From an uncultured Paracoccaceae bacterium (GTDB taxonomy: Bacteria > Pseudomonadota > Alphaproteobacteria > Rhodobacterales > Rhodobacteraceae): 64,000 nucleotides of DNA. A program made the translations under genes and the position numbers. Below are positions 1 to 10,364 of the stretch, in pieces. The notes below the pieces were generated by a model, which worked only from the letters and a program-made list of their open reading frames with translations, was not told the origin of the DNA and did not search any database. The stretch spans positions 124,001 through 188,000 of the forward strand of contig CANMWG010000004.1 in the NCBI GenBank assembly GCA_947501555.1, read 5' to 3'. Positions within the stretch are counted from its first letter, which is position 1; each line of letters opens with the position of its first letter.

Positions 1-466
1 TGCGTGCCTTTGCAGCTGCAGCTTCTTCTTCAGTTTCAACCAAGAGGTGTGAAGCGCGGAATTCTGGAATCTCTTCCGCATCGGCGAAGCGTTCTTCGTA
101 GGCTGCGACGATCATATCTTCTGTGACGGAACTTCCAGCGATTTCGGTGATCACATCAGCAGCTAGCATTGAGCGGCGTTCGTTGGACAAGATGAAATCT
201 ACGCGTGGTGGAATGGCATCAATGGAATCTGCCAAGAGCTGTTGTTGTACCAACTGGTCAACGATCCCGTCGAAAAGCACTTCATTTGGGAATTGTGTGT
301 ATTGCTGCGGCAGTTGTGAACGCGCCACGATCATCTCGCCCAATGTAATTTCGGTGTCACCTACTTTGGCAACCACCGTGTCAGCGGTGACATCCTGTGC
401 GACTGCCGCAGATGACATCAACAATACGGAGGCGGCTGCACCCAAAAATGTAACATGTTTCAGCAT
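1..466 (-). CDS. Peptidylprolyl isomerase, PpiC/parvulin type (3' part cut by window edge)
   Basis: Reading leftward from the ATG at 464-466, the product starts MLKHVTFLGAAASVLLMSS and reaches an Ala-X-Ala site (AVAQ), a clear Sec signal peptide, so the protein acts in the periplasm. About 155 residues are present. A SurA/PpiD-like N-terminal helical region (EITLGEMIVARSQLP, then VDQLVQQQLLADS) leads into the start of a parvulin domain (FRASHLLVETEEEA), where the window ends. Known role of the family: proline isomerisation and chaperoning of exported proteins. It is divergent from secA, a fitting partner for translocation. The catalytic domain is not visible beyond its first strand. Confidence 0.85.
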   Translation of the reverse strand, partial: MLKHVTFLGAAASVLLMSSAAVAQDVTADTVVAKVGDTEITLGEMIVARSQLPQQYTQFPNEVLFDGIVDQLVQQQLLADSIDAIPPRVDFILSNERRSMLAADVITEIAGSSVTEDMIVAAYEERFADAEEIPEFRASHLLVETEEEAAAAKAR

Positions 467-662
467 TAAACGATCCCTTGATTAGCCGCATAAGCCCGCG
501 GCGTTGACACTGCATATGAGGCCCCTTACATCCCATGGATGCCTCGAGGAGGCCGGTTTAGCCCGATTATTGGCCCCTTTGTATGTGGCCTGTTACGGGC
601 CTACAAGCGACCTCCTCTCAATTAGACGTCAGACAGGTGCAATCTGCACCGCCGGAGAGAAT

Positions 663-3377
663 ATGCTGGGTATCGGAACGATCGCCAAAAAGGTCTTTGG
701 CACCGCAAATGACCGCCAGGTGAAAGCCGTCCGTCCGCTTGTGGCGAAGATCAATGCGCTCGAGCCCGAATTCGAAGCCCTTTCTGACGAAGGTATCAAA
801 GAAAAAACCGAGGCATTGGCCACCCGTGCCATGAGTGGCGAAAGTCTGGATGCGCTGTTGCCTGAGGCGTTTGCCAACTGCCGCGAGGCCGCAAAGCGTG
901 CTTTGGGCCTGCGTGCCTTTGATACCCAGTTGATCGGCGGAATTTTTCTACATCAGGGCAATATTGCGGAAATGAAGACGGGTGAAGGCAAAACCCTCGT
1001 GGCGACCTTCCCCGCTTATCTCAATGCGTTGACCGGCAAGGGCGTCCATATTGTTACCGTGAACGATTATCTGGCCCGCCGTGACGCAGAATGGATGAGC
1101 AAGGTTTATGGTGCTTTGGGCATGACCACTGGCGTCGTTGTTCCACAGCAGCCCGATGACGAGAAGAAAGAAGCTTATGCCTGCGACGTGACCTATGCCA
1201 CGAACAATGAACTGGGCTTTGATTATCTGCGCGACAACATGAAGTCCGAGTTGGAGCAGATGTACCAGCGCTACCACAACTTCGCTATTGTCGATGAGGT
1301 TGACAGTATTCTGATCGATGAGGCCCGCACCCCGTTGATCATCTCGGGCCCGGCCCAGGATCGCAGTGAGATGTATGCGACCATTGATAAGATCGTTCCT
1401 GCCATCAACGAAGAACACTTTACCTTGGACGAAAAGACACGTCAGGCCACTTTCACTGACGAGGGTAACGACTTTCTGGAACAAAAGTTGGCCGAGAATG
1501 AACTGCTGCCTGAAGGTCAAACCCTTTATGATCCTGAAAGCGCTACCTTGGTTCATCACGTCAACCAAGCCCTGCGCGCGCATAAACTGTTTACCCGGGA
1601 CAAAGACTATATCGTGCGCGACGATCAGATTGTGTTGATTGATGAGTTTACTGGTCGGATGATGGTTGGTCGTCGTCTATCGGATGGATTGCATCAGGCG
1701 ATTGAGGCCAAAGAGGGTGTGTCGATCAAGCCAGAGAACGTCACCTTGGCGTCAGTGACATTTCAGAACTATTTCCGCCTGTATGACAAGCTGGGTGGTA
1801 TGACCGGCACTGCCGCCACCGAGGCCGAAGAATTCCGCGAAATTTACGGGCTAGGTGTTGTCGAAGTCCCGACGAACCGCCCTGTTGCCCGTGTTGATGA
1901 AGACGATCAGGTTTACCGCACCGCCCGAGAAAAATTTGAAGGCGTTGTTCGTGAAATCAAAGAGGCGCATGCGACAGGTCAGCCGATTCTTGTTGGTACT
2001 ACGTCGATTGAAAAATCCGAGAACCTTGCCAATTTGCTGACTGCTGAGAACATCACTTTCAACGTTCTGAATGCCCGTCAGCACGAACAAGAAGCTCAGA
2101 TCATTGCGGATGCGGGCAAGTTGAATGCGGTCACGATCGCCACCAATATGGCCGGTCGCGGCACCGATATTCAGTTGGGCGGTAACGTTGAAATGCGCGT
2201 TTTGCAGGCGATGGCGGATGATCCAGAGGCTGATATCGAAGCTTTGCGCGAATCCATCACGGCCGAAGTCGCTGATGAAAAGGAAAAGGTGAAAGCCGCT
2301 GGTGGTCTGTTCGTTTTGGCCACGGAACGTCATGAAAGCCGTCGGATCGATAACCAGCTGCGTGGCCGTTCGGGCCGTCAGGGTGATCCGGGCCGTTCAT
2401 CTTTCTTCTTGTCCCTCGAAGACGATCTGATGCGTATTTTCGGATCAGATCGTTTGGATAAAGTTCTGTCCACATTGGGCATGAAAGAGGGTGAAGCAAT
2501 TGTGCATCCTTGGGTCAACAAGTCGCTGGAACGTGCGCAGGCTAAGGTTGAAGGCCGCAACTTTGATATCCGCAAGCAACTGCTGAAATTTGATGACGTG
2601 ATGAATGATCAGCGTAAGGTGATCTTTTCCCAGCGTCGCGAAATCATGGAAGCGCAGGATTTGTCTGAGATTGTCAAAGACATGCGCGATCAGGTTATCG
2701 ATGATCTTGTCGATGAATATATGCCGCCAAAAAGTTATGCAGATCAGTGGGATACTAAGGGCCTTCAGGATGCCGTGGGTGAAACGCTTGGTCTTGATGT
2801 GCCCGTAGCGGACTGGGCCACCGAAGAAGGTGTGGACGATGATGACGTGCGCGAACGTCTAGAGGAAGCCGCCGATAAGTTCATGGCCGAAAAGGCCGAG
2901 GCCTTTGGTGGCAACACAATGCGCAATGTCGAAAAGCAGCTGTTGCTGCAGGCCATTGATGCCAAATGGCGCGAACATCTGTTGACCTTGGAACACCTGC
3001 GTTCGGTTGTCGGGTTCCGTAGCTATGCACAACGCGATCCATTGAATGAATATAAGACCGAAGGGTTCCAACTTTTTGAGCGCCTTTTGGATGGTCTGCG
3101 CAGTGATGTGACCACAAAGCTGTCTCAGATCCGGCCCATGTCGCCGGAAGAGCAGGAACGGATGATTGCCCAATTGCGCGAACAGCAAGCGGCTGCTGCA
3201 GCTGCTGCTGCTGCGGGGGCCGCCGGCGCAGCCATGCCGTCGCTTGCTAAGGCAGGGGAGGCGCTGGAAGGATTTGATGAAAACGACCCTACGACCTGGG
3301 GTAATCCGGGCCGCAATGACAGCTGTCCGTGCGGCTCAGGTAAGAAGTTCAAGCATTGCCATGGGCGTATTGCCTGA
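663..3377 (+). CDS. secA: Protein translocase ATPase SecA
   Basis: The 904-residue motor ATPase drives preproteins through SecYEG at the inner membrane. Visible landmarks are the Walker A segment MKTGEGKT near residue 104, the DEAD-type segment [15 protein letters not shown] near 208, the helicase motif [15 protein letters not shown], and the regulator/arginine region [14 protein letters not shown]. An Ala-rich linker (about 3191-3235) leads to a C-terminal zinc motif [13 protein letters not shown] that binds SecB and phospholipid. Length is normal for the family. The frame is open further upstream to 504, but the ATG at 663 is preceded by GGAGA and gives the conserved N-terminus [13 protein letters not shown]. 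Divergent from the foldase gene. Confidence 0.97.
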   Translation: MLGIGTIAKKVFGTANDRQVKAVRPLVAKINALEPEFEALSDEGIKEKTEALATRAMSGESLDALLPEAFANCREAAKRALGLRAFDTQLIGGIFLHQGNIAEMKTGEGKTLVATFPAYLNALTGKGVHIVTVNDYLARRDAEWMSKVYGALGMTTGVVVPQQPDDEKKEAYACDVTYATNNELGFDYLRDNMKSELEQMYQRYHNFAIVDEVDSILIDEARTPLIISGPAQDRSEMYATIDKIVPAINEEHFTLDEKTRQATFTDEGNDFLEQKLAENELLPEGQTLYDPESATLVHHVNQALRAHKLFTRDKDYIVRDDQIVLIDEFTGRMMVGRRLSDGLHQAIEAKEGVSIKPENVTLASVTFQNYFRLYDKLGGMTGTAATEAEEFREIYGLGVVEVPTNRPVARVDEDDQVYRTAREKFEGVVREIKEAHATGQPILVGTTSIEKSENLANLLTAENITFNVLNARQHEQEAQIIADAGKLNAVTIATNMAGRGTDIQLGGNVEMRVLQAMADDPEADIEALRESITAEVADEKEKVKAAGGLFVLATERHESRRIDNQLRGRSGRQGDPGRSSFFLSLEDDLMRIFGSDRLDKVLSTLGMKEGEAIVHPWVNKSLERAQAKVEGRNFDIRKQLLKFDDVMNDQRKVIFSQRREIMEAQDLSEIVKDMRDQVIDDLVDEYMPPKSYADQWDTKGLQDAVGETLGLDVPVADWATEEGVDDDDVRERLEEAADKFMAEKAEAFGGNTMRNVEKQLLLQAIDAKWREHLLTLEHLRSVVGFRSYAQRDPLNEYKTEGFQLFERLLDGLRSDVTTKLSQIRPMSPEEQERMIAQLREQQAAAAAAAAAGAAGAAMPSLAKAGEALEGFDENDPTTWGNPGRNDSCPCGSGKKFKHCHGRIA

Positions 3378-3477
3378 AATGTGACATAATCGTGCCATGC
3401 CTAGGTCACGGCACGGCCGTTCTGCTGTCACCGTCTTTGGCTACCGATTGAGCACTGGGGCCGCTACGGAGATGGGG

Positions 3478-4464
3478 ATGTCGCGTATCAGCACAATCAA
3501 GACGGCTGCCACAACGCTTGCTGTCGCGTTGGGCATTGGGCTTGTGATGCAGATAGGCGCCGGAAATTCGACTGCAAGCGACAGTCCTGCAGCTGACGCA
3601 AGTGCGGTCCGGACGTTGATGATGGCTACCAATGCCCAAGGTGAAGCAGTATTTGGCGTGCCGGACGTCGTCACAACGCCACTTGCTCATTCTAAGAACA
3701 CTCGGACGGTTTTGGCTGTTGACGTAGTTTATGCAGAATTTGCAGTCCCTCAGATGGGGACCATCTTGGCCACGCCTATCGAAGGCTGTGCTGTGACACT
3801 TTTCGCAGCACCGGAAGAGGCTGCGATGGTGTCCCTTTCTTTGTCTGCACCTTGCGCGAATAACGCTGACTTTGTTCTGCGTCATGAAGCGTTTCAGATT
3901 ACAGCACGGACGGATGGTGATGGGAATGCTACGCTATTGGCCCCTGCTTTGCTTCAGGATGCCACTTACGTTGTCCTGTTTGATAATGTGGAGCATGCAC
4001 GTGTGAATGTGGAAGTCCCCGAGGTGCGCTTTTTTGATCGGGCGGTGTTGCAATGGGATGACGTCTTTAACCTGCAGCTGCATGCTTTTGAATCTGGCGC
4101 GTCGATTGGTGACCCGGATCACGTTTGGTCTGCATCTATTCATACCCCTGAGAATGCCATCTCTGGTGAGGATGGTTTTGTGATGCGTTTTGGGACGACG
4201 CATGCGGATATACCGTATTTGGCTGAGGTCTATACCTATCCCATTGGGCATGATGATCGGGCGGATCCAACCATCCTGCAGGTGGGTGTTGCCGTGACTG
4301 AGCAGAATTGTGGCCGCGAAGTCGATACGGTTCTTATCCAGTCCAACATGGGTCAGTCGTTGTTCACCCAAAAGGTGGCAGCGGCATTACCTGGATGTGA
4401 CGCGATTGGTGAAGTCGCCATGTTGCGTGACAAGTTTGAGAACCTTACGCTGGCCTTGCGCTAA
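3478..4464 (+). CDS. Hypothetical exported protein
   Basis: I do not recognise this 328-residue protein. The ATG at 3478 has GGAG six bases upstream and gives MSRISTIKTAATTLAVALG followed by IGLVMQIGAG, a signal peptide or N-terminal anchor, so export is likely. The rest looks like a beta-rich soluble domain with scattered Cys (GCAVTLF, APCANNADF, EQNCGREVD, LPGCDAIGE), two possible disulphide pairs. It lies 100 bases after secA on the same strand and its stop overlaps the stop of the convergent radC by four bases. No catalytic motif is apparent. An alternative ATG at 3472 adds two residues. Confidence 0.7.
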   Translation: MSRISTIKTAATTLAVALGIGLVMQIGAGNSTASDSPAADASAVRTLMMATNAQGEAVFGVPDVVTTPLAHSKNTRTVLAVDVVYAEFAVPQMGTILATPIEGCAVTLFAAPEEAAMVSLSLSAPCANNADFVLRHEAFQITARTDGDGNATLLAPALLQDATYVVLFDNVEHARVNVEVPEVRFFDRAVLQWDDVFNLQLHAFESGASIGDPDHVWSASIHTPENAISGEDGFVMRFGTTHADIPYLAEVYTYPIGHDDRADPTILQVGVAVTEQNCGREVDTVLIQSNMGQSLFTQKVAAALPGCDAIGEVAMLRDKFENLTLALR

Positions 4465-5225
4465 GGGTTCTTGAACAATCCTTCCGCCCGAAAGCTAAGC
4501 TCGCATGATTTTCCAATGATCAGGTGATCGTGCACTTGTATGCTCAATGCACTTGCTGCAGCTGCGATTTGCTGTGTCATTTGGATGTCAGCATCTGATG
4601 GTGTGGGATCACCTGACGGATGATTATGCACCAGAATGAGCGAGGCTGCATTCAGTTCCAGCGCCCGTTTGACCACTTCGCGGGGATAGACCGGCACATG
4701 GTCCAGAGTGCCCTTGGCCTGTTCCTCATCGGCGATTAGGACGTTCTTTGTGTCCAGAAACAGAATGCGGAATTGTTCGGTGTCGCGGTGCGCCATGGTT
4801 GTATGGCAGTAATCCAGCAGAGCGTCCCAACTGGACACGATATGTCGTTGCATGATCTTGGCGCGTGCCAACCGATGCGCTGCGGCCTCAACCACCTTCA
4901 GTTCAAGCGCGACCGAATCCCCGACACCTGGGATCTTTTTCAGCTGCGACTCCGGCGCTGATAGCACACGGTTGAAATCGCCAAAAGTGTCGATCAAGGT
5001 ATGTGCCAGTGGTTTGACATCTTGTCGCGGGATTGCCCGGAACAAAACCAGTTCGAGCAGCTCGTAATCAGGTACTGCAGTGGCGCCACCTGTCATGAAC
5101 CTTTCCCGCAGCCGTTTGCGGTGGTCGCGCATGTAGGACGGTGTCCGCCCTTTCGGGATAGGGGGCACCACCGCCACATCATCAAGATCAGAAAACAGAG
5201 AACGGGATTCGGCAAATTGAGACAT
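4461..5225 (-). CDS. radC: RadC-family JAB/MPN domain protein
   Basis: The 254-residue protein has a helix-hairpin-helix segment (KKIPGVGDSVALELK, about residues 96-110) followed by a JAB1/MPN domain with the zinc motif HNHPSGDPTPSDAD (about 200-213) and upstream Glu residues. This is the standard RadC layout. The family was named for DNA repair, but its biochemical function is unsettled; a nuclease or zinc peptidase-like role is possible. The gene is convergent with the hypothetical exported protein (four-base overlap of the ends) and stands alone upstream of dnaJ. Confidence 0.92.
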   Translation of the reverse strand: MSQFAESRSLFSDLDDVAVVPPIPKGRTPSYMRDHRKRLRERFMTGGATAVPDYELLELVLFRAIPRQDVKPLAHTLIDTFGDFNRVLSAPESQLKKIPGVGDSVALELKVVEAAAHRLARAKIMQRHIVSSWDALLDYCHTTMAHRDTEQFRILFLDTKNVLIADEEQAKGTLDHVPVYPREVVKRALELNAASLILVHNHPSGDPTPSDADIQMTQQIAAAASALSIQVHDHLIIGKSCELSFRAEGLFKNP

Positions 5226-5267
5226 GGTCCCAAATTGCCGATATCGAGGTTACAACCTGGTTAACGG

Positions 5268-6407
5268 CTAGCCTTTCATAGAGTCCCAGAAGCTTTTGAC
5301 CGACTGGAAGAAGCTAGACCCCTGCGGGTTGTTGTCTTCGCTCAATTGATCAAATTCCTTGAGGATTTCACGCTGTCGCGCGGTCAGTTTGACGGGTGTT
5401 TCGACCGACAGTTCGATGAACATATCCCCCGAAGCGCCGCCACGTAGTGCAGGCATGCCTTTGCCACGCAACCGCATCTGCCGCCCCGATTGGGACCCTT
5501 CTGGCACTTTCACCCGACTGCGTCCGCCGTCAATTGTGGGCACTTCGATCTCACCGCCCAGCGCTGCTGTTGCGATTGAAACAGGCACCCGGCAGAACAG
5601 GTTCGTATTCTCACGTTCAAACAGAGCATGATCGTTCACTTCAATGAAGATATAGAGATCACCGGTTGGCCCCCCGCGCATGCCCGCTTCGCCTTCACCG
5701 GCAAGACGGATGCGTGTGCCTGTTTCCACCCCGGCCGGGATGTTGACCGAAAGCGATTTCTCTTTTTCGACACGGCCTTGGCCGTTGCAGGTATTGCATG
5801 GGTTCTTGATCGTTTGCCCCATGCCTGAACAGGTTGGGCAGGTCCGTTCAACCGTAAAGAAGCCTTGTTGCGCCCGTACTTTGCCCATGCCTGCGCAGGT
5901 TGGGCAGGTTTGCGGTTCTGATCCACCTTCTGCACCAGTGCCGTTGCACGATCCGCAGCCGACAGCTGTGGGCACGGTGATTGTCTTTTGCAGACCAGCG
6001 TAAGCGTCTTCGAGTTTTATGCGGAGATTGTAGCGCAGGTCATTGCCGCGTTGCGGCCCACCGCGCCGGCCGCCACCACGTCCACCGCCCATGAAATCGC
6101 CAAACAGGTCGTCGAAGACATCAGAGAACGCGCTGCCAAAGTCACCTTGACCGCGTTGGCCACCGCCGCCGCCCATGCCGTTTTCAAATGCCGCGTGACC
6201 GTAGCGGTCGTAAGCGGCCTTTTTGTTTTCGTCTTTGAGCACTTCATAGGCTTCGTTCGCTTCTTTGAACTGCGCCTCAGCGTCTGGATTGTCTGCGTTC
6301 CGGTCCGGATGAAGTTCCTTCGCCTTTTGGCGATAGCCCTTCTTGATCGTGGCTGCATCAGCCCCTTTGGCGACACCTAGAACATCGTAGTAATCACGTT
6401 TTGCCAT
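5268..6407 (-). CDS. dnaJ: Co-chaperone DnaJ (Hsp40)
   Basis: The 379-residue co-chaperone stimulates DnaK ATP hydrolysis and delivers unfolded clients in the cytoplasm. The order is complete: J domain at residues 1-70 with the HPD triad ([11 protein letters not shown]), a Gly/Phe-rich linker ([13 protein letters not shown] and [11 protein letters not shown]), four CXXCXGXG zinc repeats ([32 protein letters not shown]), then the client-binding C-terminal domains. It follows dnaK by 75 bases with a terminator-like hairpin between them, so dnaJ is probably expressed by read-through at a lower level than dnaK. Confidence 0.97.
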   Translation of the reverse strand: MAKRDYYDVLGVAKGADAATIKKGYRQKAKELHPDRNADNPDAEAQFKEANEAYEVLKDENKKAAYDRYGHAAFENGMGGGGGQRGQGDFGSAFSDVFDDLFGDFMGGGRGGGRRGGPQRGNDLRYNLRIKLEDAYAGLQKTITVPTAVGCGSCNGTGAEGGSEPQTCPTCAGMGKVRAQQGFFTVERTCPTCSGMGQTIKNPCNTCNGQGRVEKEKSLSVNIPAGVETGTRIRLAGEGEAGMRGGPTGDLYIFIEVNDHALFERENTNLFCRVPVSIATAALGGEIEVPTIDGGRSRVKVPEGSQSGRQMRLRGKGMPALRGGASGDMFIELSVETPVKLTARQREILKEFDQLSEDNNPQGSSFFQSVKSFWDSMKG

Positions 6408-6431
6408 GTTGTTTTTCCCCTTGGGAAACGG

Positions 6432-6460
6432 AAAAGACCGACCCGGTTCACGGGCCGGTC
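6432..6460 (-). terminator. Terminator/attenuator hairpin between dnaK and dnaJ
   Basis: On the minus strand the RNA forms a 10-bp stem (GACCGGCCCG with CGGGTCGGTC, one G-U pair) around a 5-base loop, followed directly by four U. It lies after the dnaK stop and before dnaJ. This would reduce dnaJ expression relative to dnaK, an arrangement common in bacteria. Confidence 0.75.
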
Positions 6461-6482
6461 AAATTCCTAGCGGCGTGCCGCC

Positions 6483-8393
6483 TTAGTTGTCACGCTTTTC
6501 GTCATCCAGATCTTCGAAATCCGCGTCAAGGATGTCGTCATCGGCAGCTGGTGCGTCAGGCTCTGCTTCGCCTTCTGCTTCTTGCTGCGCCTTGTAGATG
6601 GCTTCACCCAGCTTCATCGCAGATTCAGTAACGTTCTGGATGCCGGATTTAATCTTCTCGGCTTTGACATCGTCGCCTTCCAGATCGTCCTTCAACGCTG
6701 CAATGGCAAGCTCAATCGCTTCGATGGTTGTTGGATCAACCTTGTCCGCATGCTCTTCCATGGACTTTTCGGTCGAGTGGATCAGGCTTTCGGCCTGGTT
6801 GGTCGTCTCAATCAACTCGCGGCGGTCCTTATCGGCCTCAGCGTTTTCTTCGGCGTCTTTGACCATTGCTTCGATGTCGTCGTCAGACAGGCCACCAGAC
6901 GCTTGGATCGTGATCTTTTGCTCTTTGTTGGTGCCTTTGTCTTTCGCCCCTACTTCAACAATACCGTTGGCATCGATGTCAAATGTGACTTCGATCTGCG
7001 GCATGCCGCGCGGTGCAGGCGGGATGTCTTCGAGGTTGAACTGACCCAGGATTTTGTTGTCCGCAGCCATCTCACGCTCACCCTGGAACACACGCAATGT
7101 CACGGCGTTCTGGTTGTCTTCCGCGGTCGAGAAAACTTGAGACTTCTTTGTTGGGATTGTGGTGTTCCGGTCGATCAGACGCGTGAATACACCGCCAAGC
7201 GTTTCGATACCCAAAGACAATGGAGTGACGTCCAGCAGAACTACGTCTTTCACGTCGCCTTGCAGAACACCGGCCTGAATGGCGGCACCCATGGCAACCA
7301 CTTCGTCGGGGTTCACACCTTGGTGCGGCTCCTTGCCGAAGAATTTGCCGACTTCTTCTTTCACCTTTGGCATCCGTGTCATACCGCCAACCAGTACGAC
7401 CTCATCGATGTCGGATGTAGACAGGCCCGCGTCTTTGATCGCCTCTTTACAAGGTTTCATGGACGCTTTGATCAGGTCACCAACCAATGTTTCCAGCTTG
7501 GCACGGGTCAGTTTCATGACCATGTGCAATGGCTGCCCGTCTGATCCCATTGAGATAAACGGCTGGTTGATTTCAGTGCTGGACGAAGAAGAAAGTTCGA
7601 TTTTCGCCTTTTCCGCGGCTTCCTTAAGCCGCTGCAGCGCCATCTTGTCTTTTGTCAAATCGACCGAGTTCTCTTTTTTGAACTGGTCAGCAAGATAGTT
7701 CACGATCCGCATGTCGAAGTCTTCACCACCAAGGAATGTATCCCCGTTAGTGGACTTCACTTCGAACAGCCCGTCGTCGATTTCCAGAATAGTTACATCG
7801 AACGTACCGCCACCAAGGTCATAAACAGCGATTGTCTTGCTGTCTTTTTTATCAAGACCATAGGCCAAGGCAGCCGCAGTCGGTTCGTTGATGATCCGCA
7901 ACACCTCGAGGCCCGCGATTTTGCCCGCGTCTTTTGTGGCCTGACGCTGTGCGTCGTTGAAATACGCTGGCACCGTGATCACGGCTTGGGCCACGTCTTC
8001 GCCAAGGTATGACTCGGCGGTTTCTTTCATCTTGCCGAGAATGAATGCAGAGATCTGGCTGGGTGAGTATTTCTCGCCCTTGCTTTCGACCCATGCGTCG
8101 CCATTGCCACCATCGACGATCTCAAACGGCATGTTCTTTTTCTCTTTGGCGAGGTCTTTGTCATCGAACCGGCGGCCGATCAGACGCTTCACAGCAAAGA
8201 TTGTGTTTTCGGGGTTGGTGACGGCTTGCCGTTTGGCAGGCTGCCCAACAAGGCGTTCGTCGTCGGTGAACGCTACGATAGATGGCGTTGTCCGCGCACC
8301 TTCTGCGTTTTCAACAACGCGTGGTTTTGCACCATCCATGATGGCGATACAGGAGTTGGTGGTTCCGAGGTCGATACCAATAACTTTAGCCAT
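6483..8393 (-). CDS. dnaK: Molecular chaperone DnaK (Hsp70)
   Basis: The 636-residue Hsp70 binds hydrophobic peptides in an ATP-controlled cycle with DnaJ and GrpE. The nucleotide-binding domain shows the phosphate-1 motif [11 protein letters not shown] at the N-terminus, phosphate-2 [13 protein letters not shown] and the adenosine motif [12 protein letters not shown]. The linker [15 protein letters not shown] leads into the substrate-binding domain, and the tail is acidic ([15 protein letters not shown]). The open frame extends 34 codons upstream, but the ATG at 8391-8393 gives the conserved [10 protein letters not shown] start. A heat-shock-like promoter lies about 130 bases upstream. Confidence 0.98.
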   Translation of the reverse strand: MAKVIGIDLGTTNSCIAIMDGAKPRVVENAEGARTTPSIVAFTDDERLVGQPAKRQAVTNPENTIFAVKRLIGRRFDDKDLAKEKKNMPFEIVDGGNGDAWVESKGEKYSPSQISAFILGKMKETAESYLGEDVAQAVITVPAYFNDAQRQATKDAGKIAGLEVLRIINEPTAAALAYGLDKKDSKTIAVYDLGGGTFDVTILEIDDGLFEVKSTNGDTFLGGEDFDMRIVNYLADQFKKENSVDLTKDKMALQRLKEAAEKAKIELSSSSSTEINQPFISMGSDGQPLHMVMKLTRAKLETLVGDLIKASMKPCKEAIKDAGLSTSDIDEVVLVGGMTRMPKVKEEVGKFFGKEPHQGVNPDEVVAMGAAIQAGVLQGDVKDVVLLDVTPLSLGIETLGGVFTRLIDRNTTIPTKKSQVFSTAEDNQNAVTLRVFQGEREMAADNKILGQFNLEDIPPAPRGMPQIEVTFDIDANGIVEVGAKDKGTNKEQKITIQASGGLSDDDIEAMVKDAEENAEADKDRRELIETTNQAESLIHSTEKSMEEHADKVDPTTIEAIELAIAALKDDLEGDDVKAEKIKSGIQNVTESAMKLGEAIYKAQQEAEGEAEPDAPAADDDILDADFEDLDDEKRDN

Positions 8394-8520
8394 TTTTTCA
8401 AATCCCTTTACTTCAGGCGGTTTGAGCAGCGCGAACCCGCTTCGGCACCCGCGCCAGTTACATGAGGAAGAACAGGGGGAGTGAGCCCCGCCCAACGATC
8501 TTGGCGTATATAGGGATGCG

Positions 8521-8548
8521 AAATGGGGCCTGCAACCTTAGGATCAAC
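8521..8548 (-). promoter_or_regulatory. Candidate sigma-32 promoter of dnaK
   Basis: The minus strand carries GTTG (in GTTGATCC, 8541-8548), 17 bases, then CCCATTT (within CCCCATTT, 8521-8528). This fits the alphaproteobacterial heat-shock consensus CTTG-N17/18-CYTATNT with few mismatches, and the -10 also matches the E. coli form CCCCAT. Assigned by position and pattern only. Confidence 0.5.
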
Positions 8549-8611
8549 TGCAAAAGGGTAAAGCAGGGCTCTTTTTTGCAATACTGACGCAAGGTGCTTC
8601 TTTTGAGGGCG

Positions 8612-9433
8612 CTATCGACCGGCTGTCCAGCTCAACGATACTTTGCCCCGCGTGTAGAATTCACCCATTAATCCGAGCATGATAAGCGCCAGGGCGACGT
8701 ACATCGGGTAGGTAATAGATGTGACGAAGGGTGAATAGTGCAGGAACACGAAACCCCTTACCTGATCAATGATGTGAAACAGTGGGTTCCAGTCAAAAAT
8801 CGCTACCATTGATGCGGGCAGCGTGTTGACCACAAACATCTTGCCAGAAGCAATCATGTTAATCCGAATATAGAGCTGCTTAATCAGACCAGATAAGTCT
8901 GGGATCCAAGGACCAATTGCGCGAAACACCATTCCAACCGCGACGCCAGTAAACCAGGCTAACAGCATCATACACAAAGCACCCGCTGGGTCGTAGATCG
9001 TGATTGGCGTGAAACCAATATGGTAGATTGTTAGAATAAGGCTCAGCGCAAAAAATTGTTCGTACAGTGATGACAGGGCCGCCGCCGCAATTGCCACGAT
9101 CGTGTTCATCGGTGCATGCTGCATCATCGGAGATGCACCCCCATCCGCCCCAGCAACTGCGGACAAGGCCTTAATATGTGTCATATACATAAAAATGCCG
9201 GACATGATGAAGAGCAGGAAATCCCCCCGGATTGGCGAGCTGCGCAGCCCCAAAACCAGGAACATGACTAAGAATGCCCCCACCATGACGAGGGTTTTCA
9301 GCACACTCATCATCAATCCCACGACGGCGTTGCGATGACCTTGCCGAAGGCTTCTGACGGTAGTGTGATAGATCACCTCCATCAGGGTAAAGAACCCGCC
9401 AGTTTGCGTCGTTACTGTTTCTTTCTGGAACAT
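8612..9433 (-). CDS. ABC-2 type permease of a polysaccharide exporter
   Basis: The protein (273 residues from the ATG at 9431-9433) has six hydrophobic segments (for example VGAFLVMFLVLGL, TIVAIAAAALSSLY, MMLLAWFTGVAVGMVF, PMYVALALIMLGLMG) and the pattern of KpsM/RfbD-like ABC-2 permeases, which move capsule or O-antigen chains across the inner membrane. The segment FDWNPLFHIIDQVRG is typical of the family's C-terminal loop. A GTG at 9518-9520 would add 29 polar residues. No ATP-binding partner is adjacent, so the nucleotide-binding subunit must be encoded elsewhere. Divergent from cysQ and next to KDO and glycosyltransferase genes, which supports an envelope-glycan role. Confidence 0.8.
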   Translation of the reverse strand: MFQKETVTTQTGGFFTLMEVIYHTTVRSLRQGHRNAVVGLMMSVLKTLVMVGAFLVMFLVLGLRSSPIRGDFLLFIMSGIFMYMTHIKALSAVAGADGGASPMMQHAPMNTIVAIAAAALSSLYEQFFALSLILTIYHIGFTPITIYDPAGALCMMLLAWFTGVAVGMVFRAIGPWIPDLSGLIKQLYIRINMIASGKMFVVNTLPASMVAIFDWNPLFHIIDQVRGFVFLHYSPFVTSITYPMYVALALIMLGLMGEFYTRGKVSLSWTAGR

Positions 9434-9566
9434 TCGTTGCTTTCGGTTTGGCGGTGCAATGAGCCCATCGTTATCGACCCTTGCACTACCATGAATACCT
9501 TGCTGATCGCTTGACGTCACATCATAAGGACGTCACCTCGCCAATTCAACAATAGGATTATCCCTT

Positions 9567-10364
9567 ATGGACCATGAGAAATTGACCAAAGTCATGCGAG
9601 AACTGGCCTTGGTGGCTGGCGAGAAAATCATGGAAATTTATGCGGCAGACGATTTTGAGGTCCGTTCAAAGAGCGATGACAGTCCGGTGACCGCGGCCGA
9701 CGAAGCTGCCGATGCGATCATTAGCGCTGGCTTGCGTGATGCCTTTCCCGATGTGGCCCTTGTCACGGAGGAACAGGTCAATTCGCATACCCAGACGGTT
9801 AGCACGTTCTTCATCGTTGATCCATTAGATGGCACCAAAGAGTTCATCAAACGACGGGGCGAATTCACGGTGAATATAGCGTATGTTGTTGGTGGCAACC
9901 CTGTGCGCGGCATCGTCTATGCGCCTGCCAAGGGGCGCTTGTTTTATACCAACGCAGCTGGCCAATCGGTAGAAGAAACGGGTGCGTTTGCGCGTGACAG
10001 TGTTGGTCAGACAACGCCTATCAAGGTAACGACCCCGGACAATGCGGCTCTCTTGGTTGTTGCCTCCAAATCCCATCGTGATCAGGCAACTGACGACTAC
10101 ATCGACAAATACAATGTCGTTGATATGAAAAGCGCCGGTTCGTCCTTGAAATTCTGCCTTGTTGCCGCAGGCGAGGCTGATTTGTACCCGCGTCTTGGCC
10201 GCACAATGGAATGGGATACCGCAGCGGGACACGCCGTGTTGGCAGGCGCTGGCGGTGAGGTTGTTTGTTTCGATGATCATGCCCCGCTGACCTATGGCAA
10301 GGCTGGCTTTGAAAATCCGCATTTCATCGCCTTGGCCCCTGGGGTCGCATTGGAGTTTCCGTAA
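9567..10364 (+). CDS. cysQ: 3'(2'),5'-bisphosphate nucleotidase CysQ
   Basis: The 265-residue Mg-dependent, Li-sensitive phosphatase of the inositol monophosphatase superfamily removes the 3'-phosphate of PAP. Visible metal ligands are in VTEEQ, DPLDGTKEF (about residues 88-96) and EWDTAAGHAV near 213. Length is typical. The stop overlaps the kdsB start by one base (TAATG), so the genes are translationally coupled. PAP is the by-product of PAPS-dependent sulfotransferases, and one is encoded about 5.5 kb downstream on the same strand; a link is inferred. Confidence 0.92.
   Translation: MDHEKLTKVMRELALVAGEKIMEIYAADDFEVRSKSDDSPVTAADEAADAIISAGLRDAFPDVALVTEEQVNSHTQTVSTFFIVDPLDGTKEFIKRRGEFTVNIAYVVGGNPVRGIVYAPAKGRLFYTNAAGQSVEETGAFARDSVGQTTPIKVTTPDNAALLVVASKSHRDQATDDYIDKYNVVDMKSAGSSLKFCLVAAGEADLYPRLGRTMEWDTAAGHAVLAGAGGEVVCFDDHAPLTYGKAGFENPHFIALAPGVALEFP

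Noticed and set aside
3191..3235. Ala-codon repeat in secA as a frameshift or repeat element
   Set aside because: It encodes the flexible Ala-rich linker before the SecA zinc motif, in frame.
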